This document shows positions 1-5,654 of a stretch of DNA of 12,086 nt, one piece after another (the first letter of the stretch is position 1; every line of letters begins with the position of its first letter). This stretch comes from JANQRV01 sp964533785 (GTDB lineage: Bacteria > Bacteroidota > Bacteroidia > Chitinophagales > Saprospiraceae): positions 1 through 12,086 of the forward strand of contig CAZHNG010000213.1 in the NCBI GenBank assembly GCA_964533785.1, in the 5' to 3' direction. The notes below the pieces were generated by a model. The model was not told the DNA's origin. It saw only the letters and a program-made list of their open reading frames with translations, and made no database searches. A program made the translations under genes and the position numbers.

Positions 1-11
1 GGCAATTTGAA

Positions 12-80
12 TCACCACTAAGAACGCAAAGAACACGAAGTTCTTTTTTTCTTAGCGGTTCTTCGTGGCCTTTGCGGTGA
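12..80. repeat. Imperfect palindromic intergenic repeat (CGCAAAG type)
   Basis: Two arms, 12-43 and 52-81, are imperfect reverse complements. Both outer ends read TCACC on their own strand. An exact 7-bp pair CACGAAG (34-40) / CTTCGTG (61-67) closes the inner loop, which holds a T-run at 44-50. The repeated AAAG/CGAAG wording resembles a palindromic intergenic repeat (TCACCGCAAAGACGCAAAG-like) that I recall from many bacterial genomes, including Bacteroidota. It lies about 90 bp past the stop of the minus-strand lipoprotein gene, so it could also act as a hairpin at that transcript's 3' end. A related half-copy sits at the other end of the window. Confidence 0.6.
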
Positions 81-117
81 GTAAAAGCCTTTGACCCCAA
101 GTTTACCCAGCAGTATA

Positions 118-132
118 TCTAGCGTCTAGCGT
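118..132 (+). repeat. Heptamer repeat TCTAGCG, two units
   Basis: TCTAGCG occurs twice in direct tandem (118-124, 125-131) and is followed by a T that would open a third unit. The same heptamer recurs in two other intergenic gaps of this window, at 5509-5525 and 8984-9014. This copy lies about 40 bp beyond the stop codon of the minus-strand lipoprotein gene. Confidence 0.6.
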
Positions 133-171
133 AAAATAAACGACTTTGGCTACATCTAATATTTTCCTTCC

Positions 172-858
172 TCATTTCCGGTAAGGAAACTTCTTCGCCG
201 CTCTCCTGCTGATCTCATCAATGATCTGATTAGCGGGTTGACGCCAATCCGCTCCCCGGTCAAAAGCGATAGACCATAGCGTAGTGCCCTCTTCCTGATC
301 GAATAACGTGTAATCAGCTGTTATGGCCTTAGACTGACTGGAAATAGGGGGTAACCAGGGCAGAACGGAATAATTGGTGAGAACAACGATTATATCCCGT
401 CCTAATTCGATCCCGTAGGAAGCCAGGTCCGACATAAACCGCGTTTTTTCGATGCGGGCTTGTACAACACCGTCTACTCCTAATAATTCCGACAATTCTT
501 CCGGCGACATGGTCCAGGATTCCCGGATACCAATGCCCTTATCCGCCAATAGCCTGTTGGTTTTATCGTAATCTTGCAGATCCACCCTTATGGGGTTATT
601 TCCCCTTTTGGTACTGCGCAATACTTCGTTGTAAAAGGAAATTTGAAAAGCCCTGCTTTCCGCTTCTTCGATCTGCAGGATATCTTCTTCGGTCAATTTT
701 TCCGGCATTACTCCGGTAAACCACATTTCAAAAGGAAGAACGGCTATAATCTCATGGTCGGCAGTAGCCGCTTCGAATTGAGAAGAAATGTAGTATGGCG
801 TACAACTTACGAGGACATTCATTAAAAACATCAATCCTAAAAGCTGAAGTGTTCTCAT
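172..858 (-). CDS. Lipoprotein of unknown function, possible CsgG/LpoB-like fold
   Basis: This encodes 228 residues. The start has a short charged end (MRT), a hydrophobic stretch and a lipobox-like LVS before Cys19, so it is a predicted lipoprotein, probably in the outer membrane or facing the periplasm. The mature part opens with a strand-like IIAVLPFE (37-44). Later SPEELSELLGVDGVV (118-132) resembles the helix-strand wording 'ellgvDgvv.a.i' found in periplasmic CsgG, TolB-N and LpoB-like lipoproteins. That fold assignment is my inference, and I do not recognise a named family. A conserved-looking patch, TNRLLADKGI then RESW, lies at 100-115. No catalytic motif is visible. It is transcribed divergently from the DUF5995 gene, with a Bacteroidota-type promoter box 17 bp before its start. 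Confidence 0.8.
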   Translation of the reverse strand: MRTLQLLGLMFLMNVLVSCTPYYISSQFEAATADHEIIAVLPFEMWFTGVMPEKLTEEDILQIEEAESRAFQISFYNEVLRSTKRGNNPIRVDLQDYDKTNRLLADKGIGIRESWTMSPEELSELLGVDGVVQARIEKTRFMSDLASYGIELGRDIIVVLTNYSVLPWLPPISSQSKAITADYTLFDQEEGTTLWSIAFDRGADWRQPANQIIDEISRRAAKKFPYRK

Positions 859-874
859 TTTTCCGCGTTTTACC

Positions 875-901
875 CAAAGTTACCTGATTTTCAACACCAA
901 A
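875..901 (-). promoter_or_regulatory. Candidate Bacteroidota promoter for the lipoprotein gene
   Basis: Read on the minus strand, TAACTTTG (882-875) matches the Bacteroidota -7 consensus TAnnTTTG exactly. A TTTG (901-898) lies 15 bp upstream as a possible -33 element, which is shorter than the usual spacing of about 19-21. The box ends only 16 bp before the ATG at 858, so the leader would be very short. It is the only exact consensus match I found close to a start in this window. Confidence 0.4.
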
Positions 902-982
902 GTGATGAGTCCGGTCATGATTTTAGGTGATTTTTGTCAAATATGATTTAACTTGCAGGAGTTACCAAGCCAACAAGTACGA

Positions 983-1710
983 ATGACTGCATTACCTACT
1001 ACCCTGGACGAAGTGCTGATCGCGTTGGATGAGATCATCGACGAAACCGTAAAAGAAAATAATTTCCTGGGCATTTTTGCCTATGTATACCGCAGAACAA
1101 CTGCCCAGATCAAACAAGCACTGGAAGAAGGGGCCTTTGAAGATAACGACCGAATGGAAAAACTGGACGTCACTTTTGCGAATTACTACATCGACGCCTA
1201 CCATAAGTATAAAAATAAGCACCCAACCAGTGCATCCTGGGCCACTTCCTTCGATGCTCAACAAGAACGCATCACCTGCCTGCAACATTTGCTGATGGGG
1301 ATGAACGCCCACATCAACCTGGACCTGGGCGTAGCTGCGTGTAAAGTCATGNNNNNNNNNNTACTATCAACGAAATACTGGCCAACCTGACCAATGAAAT
1401 GCAGGACCGGCTTGCACGCGTATCTCCTCTTTTGTTTTTATTGGATTGGGTGGGAAAAGATTCCGATGAAAAGATCGCCAACTTCGGTATTGAATTCGCG
1501 CGTGGACAATCCTGGCGGGTTGCTCAACAATTATGGCGAATGTCTCCGGAAGAAGAAGCACAGAAAATTGAAGAAGTTGATCAAACCGTGGCCTCTATTA
1601 ATAGGGTCATCAAGCGTCCGAGAACCAGGCTTTTAAGGTGGGTACTTCGCCTAATTCACTTTTTTGAATCGAAGAAGGTAGAAAAAATAGTGCAAAGGCT
1701 AAGTACATAA
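983..1710 (+). CDS. DUF5995 family protein, interrupted by an assembly gap
   Basis: Two reading frames on either side of a run of Ns belong to one gene. The first part (983-1351, 123 residues) contains features I associate with DUF5995: TLDEVLIALDEII near the start, RMEKLDVTFAN (57-67) and the hallmark GMNAHINLDLGVAA (106-119). After the gap the protein resumes at 1363 with TINEILANL and continues 115 residues to the stop, including RVSPLLFLLDW and an alanine- and tryptophan-bearing helix ARGQSWRVAQQLW. The family is soluble, predicted mostly helical and of unknown function. The conserved His/Asn/Asp in MNAHINLD may bind metal (inference). I start at ATG 983 because family members begin close to 'T.deV...ld.Ii'. 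A TTG at 953 would add ten unconvincing residues. Its stop is 10 bp from that of the converging GNAT gene. Confidence 0.8.
1352..1361. other. Assembly gap of 10 Ns inside the DUF5995 gene
   Basis: Ten Ns interrupt the coding sequence between ...CKVM and TINEIL.... The reading frame on the left is one position out of register with the frame on the right, so the true missing length cannot be 10. If the gene is intact, the missing length should leave remainder 2 when divided by 3. From memory of the family spacing, some 15-20 residues are missing here. Confidence 0.95.
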
Positions 1711-1720
1711 GCAATATCTT

Positions 1721-2230
1721 TCAGTCTCTGTCTAGTTGCCATTTCCAAATCTTCTCTTCTTCACCAATTTCTACTGCTCCCATAAATTTAAAGTGGCATT
1801 TTTTGAGCACTTTTACCGACGCATTTTCTTCGGCTAAGGTGTGGGCTAAAATATGTTGTACTTCTTTATACCGAAAAGCTTTTTCGATCAACAATTCAGC
1901 TATTTCAGTGGCATACCCCCGATCGCAGTAGGCTTTTGCAACTTCATAACCGATCTCAACCTGGCCCTTGTCATTAGGAGGTCCCTTGAATCCACAACTC
2001 CCAATTAAGGTATTGCTCTCCAATAAAATGGGCAAATAAGTCCACCATATTACTGAAGTAGGATTCCGTGCTATTTGGTCCAGCGTATACCGAAAAGCAG
2101 AATGACCAAATTCGGACCATGCTGTGGGAACATTCGCCTGTAGTGCTTCGGCCAATGCAGCATCGCCTTTCAACATTGATTCAATGATGTTTTGAGTACA
2201 GTTGATTAATTTAATTCTGCGATCATGCAT
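1721..2230 (-). CDS. GNAT-family N-acetyltransferase (RimJ/RimL-like)
   Basis: This 169-residue protein is a full-length single-domain GNAT enzyme. It should transfer an acetyl group from acetyl-CoA to an amine, either on a protein N-terminus or on a small molecule. The order is as expected: strand LIGSCGFKGPP (75-85), the paired strand QVEIGYEVAKAY (90-101), then the acetyl-CoA pyrophosphate loop DRGYAT (103-108) leading into helix EIAELLIEKAF, and finally ENASVKVLKKCHFK (135-148), the usual 'N..S..vlek.GF' segment. Here Cys-His replaces the common Gly-Phe start (KKCHF). The substrate cannot be told from sequence. It converges on the DUF5995 gene and its upstream gap is only 86 bp from the end of the NPSFE gene. 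I saw no clear promoter there. Confidence 0.9.
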   Translation of the reverse strand: MHDRRIKLINCTQNIIESMLKGDAALAEALQANVPTAWSEFGHSAFRYTLDQIARNPTSVIWWTYLPILLESNTLIGSCGFKGPPNDKGQVEIGYEVAKAYCDRGYATEIAELLIEKAFRYKEVQHILAHTLAEENASVKVLKKCHFKFMGAVEIGEEEKIWKWQLDRD

Positions 2231-2316
2231 AGGCTGAGATTGAGGTTAAATTTTCAGACGACTTTATTAAACTACAATATAAGCTATTATAGAATAGTCG
2301 GCTTCAGCTATTTGAT

Positions 2317-3510
2317 CTAGTGCACGTACAATATTCTTCCCGAAACATTTTTTGTTTCATTGCCACTGCATTTCAAATGAGCAGTCCAGTAATAAATGCC
2401 GGAAGGTAAAAGAGGAAGGGTTTGGTCCGGATAGTGGAGTTGATGGACAAATTGTCCCGAAGCATTGAATAATAATACGCGATAGTCTTCCACAACTTCG
2501 GGTAAACTGAGCTTATTCGATGTGGAAATACCTTGTGGACTGGGAATCCGGATCTGGCAAGTACAATCCTTTTCGAGCACTTCGTAGAGGGTTTGAACCC
2601 GATAGCATCCAAAATCGCTGATCACTTCGTATTTTCCGGGTTCGGTGATCACTTGTTCAACAGATCCTGAACCATTGCTCCAGAAATGATTATCCGCAGC
2701 CGGAGCACCAGCAAGAAGCATGGGTTGCCCTTCGCATAAAACCGTATCGACAACAATCGTCTGGTCCTCAAATGCGGCACAAGGAATGACCGCTACCTCG
2801 TCTATGTAGTAATAAACCACGGGATTTTCCGCATCCACCTCTTCCCTGGTCATCTCTTCATCTGATAAAAAATTGCCTAAGATCAGGTATTGCTCTCCAC
2901 CTTTTGCCGAATAGATGGTTGAGATCTTTTGCCATTCTTCCGTATTGTCCAGTACATTTTCCGATTGATAACTCAGTTGGGGTTGAAACTCGTAAAAAAC
3001 CTCATAAACAAAGGGGTCCGCTGACAAATAAAGCCCAAGATCATTGGAATAATAACCCGACAATTCTGCTACGCTGACTCTAAAACTGATCTCATATTCC
3101 TGTCCTTCCTTTAAAGGTTCCAACAATTGTGTTGCCAGGTATTCCCGGTAAATAAAATTACCGGGAATTATAGGGATCCAGGTACGGATGCCGGTGTAAG
3201 CATTTCCGTGAAACGGTTCCTGGATGCCTACCAGGTTTTCGGGTACACTGGCACCATTTTCGGCAGGTGAACAACGGTGAAAATAATCGGTAGTGCGGTT
3301 GTTGGGAGAATCCCAACCTTGCGCTAAGTGTATCTGTCCGGGATAGGGAGGGCATGCTTCGTATAATTCGAAGCTGGGATTGGGGACTAGGTTTTGAGAG
3401 GATGTTTTATCAAATAGGCATAGGAGAAAGGTCACAAAGAGTACATAGTATGGTTTTCTGATAAGTGCCGCTACAATCATATTATTCTTTACTTTGCCGA
3501 AATTGATCAT
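2317..3510 (-). CDS. Exported NPSFE-type protein with T9SS-like C-terminal tail
   Basis: This encodes 397 residues. A basic, hydrophobic segment at 16-34 ending near TSSQ is a probable signal peptide. The mature protein opens with NLVPNPSFE (40-48), the start of a beta-sandwich module common in surface proteins of Bacteroidota (jelly-roll/CBM-like by inference). Module features include VPENLVGIQ, GNAYTGIRTW, YREYLATQLLEPL, EEWQKIS and, at its end, YYYIDEVAVIPC (233-244). A second small domain at about 250-310 has an Ig/PKD-like pattern (LCEGQP, FWSNGSGS, PGKYEV, FGCY). The last 55 residues (YRVLLFNASGQ ... PSGIYYW ... GRILYVH) resemble a type A T9SS sorting domain, so it is likely surface-anchored or released. 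No catalytic residues are evident. The ATG at 3510 overlaps the previous stop as ATGA, which supports this start over Met11 and suggests translational coupling. A binding or adhesin role is inference. Confidence 0.85.
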   Translation of the reverse strand: MINFGKVKNNMIVAALIRKPYYVLFVTFLLCLFDKTSSQNLVPNPSFELYEACPPYPGQIHLAQGWDSPNNRTTDYFHRCSPAENGASVPENLVGIQEPFHGNAYTGIRTWIPIIPGNFIYREYLATQLLEPLKEGQEYEISFRVSVAELSGYYSNDLGLYLSADPFVYEVFYEFQPQLSYQSENVLDNTEEWQKISTIYSAKGGEQYLILGNFLSDEEMTREEVDAENPVVYYYIDEVAVIPCAAFEDQTIVVDTVLCEGQPMLLAGAPAADNHFWSNGSGSVEQVITEPGKYEVISDFGCYRVQTLYEVLEKDCTCQIRIPSPQGISTSNKLSLPEVVEDYRVLLFNASGQFVHQLHYPDQTLPLLPSGIYYWTAHLKCSGNETKNVSGRILYVH

Positions 3511-3968
3511 TCTGTAGCGCTAGCCGTATTTATCGGTTGAAAAGCATCCAGGTTGGATGGAGGGGTAGTACGGGAATAGTAGCGGATTTCGTAGCGTTTT
3601 TGATTAGCACCGGGAAAGACGGGGGCTTTTGCTTTGTATAATTTCAAATGATCAGCATCGATTTCCAAAATTTTAAAAGCGCTGGCTACATTCCCCATAT
3701 TGTCGGTAAAAACCAGTGAATCCTTACTCACCAATTCATAGCGGTGCTGACGATAAGTAGAAAACTTCACTTCTTTTACGGTGCCGTCGTTTTCATAGAG
3801 TAATACCGCCCAATCCTGACCGTCTTGCTTCGCCGTAAATCCAAATCCGTTGTAGAAAGTATAAGTGGAATCGACTTGCCAGGCACCGATGATCTGTTGT
3901 TCCGGGGAAGTGAACTGGCAGGAATACGAAAGGCAGCAAATAAGCAAAAGGTAAAAGATAAAACGCAT
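3507..3968 (-). CDS. Small lipocalin-like lipoprotein
   Basis: This encodes 153 residues. It begins MRF, then a hydrophobic stretch and LSYS before Cys17, a plausible lipobox. The mature start IIGAWQVDSTY (26-36) followed by short alternating strands is the pattern of lipocalin-like lipoproteins in Bacteroidota ('l.G.W.l.s...'). Later segments such as SLVFTDNMGN and LKLYKAK fit beta-barrel strands. No ligand residues can be named, and the family call is from pattern only. It sits 60 bp after susD on the same strand, separated by a perfect palindrome. Its stop overlaps the start of the NPSFE gene by ATGA. The position suggests an accessory surface lipoprotein of the SusCD system (inference). 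Confidence 0.75.
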   Translation of the reverse strand: MRFIFYLLLICCLSYSCQFTSPEQQIIGAWQVDSTYTFYNGFGFTAKQDGQDWAVLLYENDGTVKEVKFSTYRQHRYELVSKDSLVFTDNMGNVASAFKILEIDADHLKLYKAKAPVFPGANQKRYEIRYYSRTTPPSNLDAFQPINTASATE

Positions 3969-3982
3969 TTGTGGGAATTTTT

Positions 3983-4022
3983 TTAAGTAAGGAAGCTACT
4001 TCGAAGTAGCTTCCTTACTTAA
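3983..4022. repeat. Perfect 40-bp palindrome between susD and the next gene
   Basis: All 20 bases on each side of the centre (4002/4003) are complementary, with TTCGAA in the middle. As RNA it forms a stem of 18 bp with a TCGA loop. On the minus strand, which carries the operon, it begins 7 nt after the susD stop and is followed by an A-run, not a T-run, so it is not a standard intrinsic terminator in that direction. Likely roles are protection of the upstream susC-susD message against 3' decay, partial termination, or a DNA-binding site. Confidence 0.85.
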
Positions 4023-4028
4023 TAGTTA

Positions 4029-5471
4029 TCAATACCCCTCTCTCTGCAACAACACACCATTACTTCTATCAATTTCCCTTTGTGGCAAAGCAAAATAATA
4101 GTGCTTTGGCTTTTGGAAATTGCGCGGTGGTTTAAACTCACCACGATCAATTTGGTAGTGAGAAACGATATCAATGATTCCAGCCTTATCCCAGCGCATC
4201 AAATCCTGGTGGCGTTGATTTTCACCTGCTAGTTCGACCCGTCTTTCGTGGATGAGGTCTTCCATAGTTGCGCCACTGAGCGCCGGCAATCCAGCGCGAA
4301 TACGCACCGCATTCAATTCCGTGTCCCCAGCACCTGGTCCGCTTTGGCGGATTTTCGCTTCAGCAACCAATAAATAAACATCCGAGCTTCTTAGGATAGG
4401 AATATTTTGTCCGTCGTCCAAACCACCGCTAGCTCTCCAGGAAGCAAATTTACGGAAGTGATAACCAGTCAGAGATAAGTCAGGCGTATATTCAGTGGGG
4501 CCTCTGTCAGCACCTAAATCTACGATATCACCCGGCTTAAAAACGGTATAATCCAGCCTTGGATCACCTGCTTCGAACTCATCGACCAGATCCTGGATAG
4601 GCTCGTGAAAATCCCAGCCACCCCAAGGCCTTGGGGTAGTATAAATGCGATAAGCACTACCTGCCCAACCATCCAGACACTGAACCGCAAAGAGCATTTC
4701 AGAGTTATTTTCCGTGGCAATGGTGAAGTTAGCACTATAATCCATGGCTAATGCGTAATTGCTATTATTGATCACTCTTTCACCAAATTCAATAGTTTTG
4801 TCCAGTTGATCTCCGTAAATATACAGTTTAGACAAGAAGCCCCAGGCAGTACCTTTGGTAGGTCTTCCGCCGGAAGTTTCTGCAGACATATCTGGTAGTA
4901 AACTAGCAGCCTGCAGCCAGTCGGCTTCAATGGCAGCCCGCATTTCTTCTACAGTAGATTTAGGCTTGTTGAAATTACCATCGATGATATCCTGTTCAAA
5001 GATCATTGGCGCTTCGCCGTAAATGACGTGCAAACGCCAGTGGGCAAAACCACGCATGAAATAAGCTTCTCCAAGAATTTGATCCTTCAATGCCTGATCC
5101 ATGTCGATGTCCGGCACGTTGATCAAAACCGCATTTGCCCGATTTGCGATTTCGTATTTACGATCATAAGAAAAGCGTAACTGGGCATTATCCGGGTCAA
5201 AAGTAAATTCTTCGATCGCCTGATCTTCACCGTGGTCACCCGCCCGCCAAAAATCATCGCTGCAGATCTCAAATGTTTGCTCAGAATGACCGTAGAAATC
5301 TTCTGCACGTAACTGCTCATACATAGCATTAGCGGCGGCTAAGGCATCATCCGCATTTCTCCAAAAAGAAGCCGAGGTTGCCTGTGCATAAGGAGTAGAT
5401 TCTAAAAATTCTTCACCGCAACTGCTGCAAATGACGGCAACTATCGCGAGTAAAAACATCAATTTTTTCAT
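4029..5471 (-). CDS. susD: SusD/RagB-family outer-membrane lipoprotein
   Basis: SusD proteins form the substrate-capturing lid over the SusC channel on the cell surface. The 480 residues start at ATG 5471. A TTG at 5480 would add three residues in front of the signal peptide and is less likely. The signal peptide ends in ICSSC, giving lipidated Cys18. The N-terminal SusD-like region includes ATSASFWRNADDALAAANAMYEQL (31-54), RANAVLINVP (111-120) and the helix LGEAYFMRGFAHWRL (133-147). The C-terminal RagB region includes ILRSSDVYLLVAEAKIRQ (359-376), LNAVRIRAGLP (386-396), LIHERRVELAGENQRHQDLMRW (406-427) and the closing HYYFALPQREID (457-468). Length is normal for the family. The gap to susC is 183 bp, unusually long for a pair that is normally closely spaced. 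The substrate is not determinable from the sequence. Confidence 0.95.
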   Translation of the reverse strand: MKKLMFLLAIVAVICSSCGEEFLESTPYAQATSASFWRNADDALAAANAMYEQLRAEDFYGHSEQTFEICSDDFWRAGDHGEDQAIEEFTFDPDNAQLRFSYDRKYEIANRANAVLINVPDIDMDQALKDQILGEAYFMRGFAHWRLHVIYGEAPMIFEQDIIDGNFNKPKSTVEEMRAAIEADWLQAASLLPDMSAETSGGRPTKGTAWGFLSKLYIYGDQLDKTIEFGERVINNSNYALAMDYSANFTIATENNSEMLFAVQCLDGWAGSAYRIYTTPRPWGGWDFHEPIQDLVDEFEAGDPRLDYTVFKPGDIVDLGADRGPTEYTPDLSLTGYHFRKFASWRASGGLDDGQNIPILRSSDVYLLVAEAKIRQSGPGAGDTELNAVRIRAGLPALSGATMEDLIHERRVELAGENQRHQDLMRWDKAGIIDIVSHYQIDRGEFKPPRNFQKPKHYYFALPQREIDRSNGVLLQREGY

Positions 5472-5508
5472 ATGAATCAAATAATTATTTTAATTAAATA
5501 TGTTAGTA

Positions 5509-5525
5509 AGATGCTAGACGCTAGA
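5509..5525 (-). repeat. Heptamer repeat TCTAGCR in the susC-susD gap
   Basis: Read on the minus strand the stretch is TCTAGCG (5525-5519), TCTAGCA (5518-5512) and TCT (5511-5509), that is 2.4 units with a period of 7. It is the same unit as at 118-132 and 8984-9014. It lies 38 bp upstream of the susD start, in the transcribed leader if susC and susD share a message. Confidence 0.6.
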
Positions 5526-5579
5526 TTGCGAGGGTGTGTGGACGAGAGAGTGAGTGTGACAGATTTCTGATTTTATTCC

Positions 5580-5624
5580 AAAAAAAACAACAAGGGATTA
5601 ATTACAGGTTAAGCCAATCTTGTT
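5580..5624 (-). terminator. Terminator-like hairpin behind susC
   Basis: On the minus strand, AACAAGATT (5624-5616) can pair with AAT-CC-CTTGTT (5599-5589), a 9-bp stem with a two-base bulge and a 16-nt loop. After one G, eight Ts follow (5587-5580). It starts 30 nt after the susC stop codon. The stem is AT-rich and the loop large, so it could be a leaky attenuator setting SusC above SusD, or chance. Confidence 0.35.
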
Positions 5625-5654
5625 TACGGTGCTTTGTCATGCAATACACAAAAA

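Noticed and set aside
953..982. TTG start for the DUF5995 gene, ten codons upstream
   Set aside because: A GCAGGAG at 955-961 lies too far from ATG 983 to be its ribosome site and falls inside the TTG version; family members begin close to the ATG.
992..1312. 106-codon minus-strand frame opposite the DUF5995 gene
   Set aside because: It is the complement of a strand whose product carries the conserved DUF5995 motifs.
3983..4022. Classic intrinsic terminator for susD
   Set aside because: On the coding strand the stem is followed by As, not Ts; I list it as a palindrome of uncertain role instead.
5472..5480. TTG start for susD three codons upstream
   Set aside because: It would put MIH before a standard MKK signal peptide; the ATG at 5471 gives a normal lipoprotein start.
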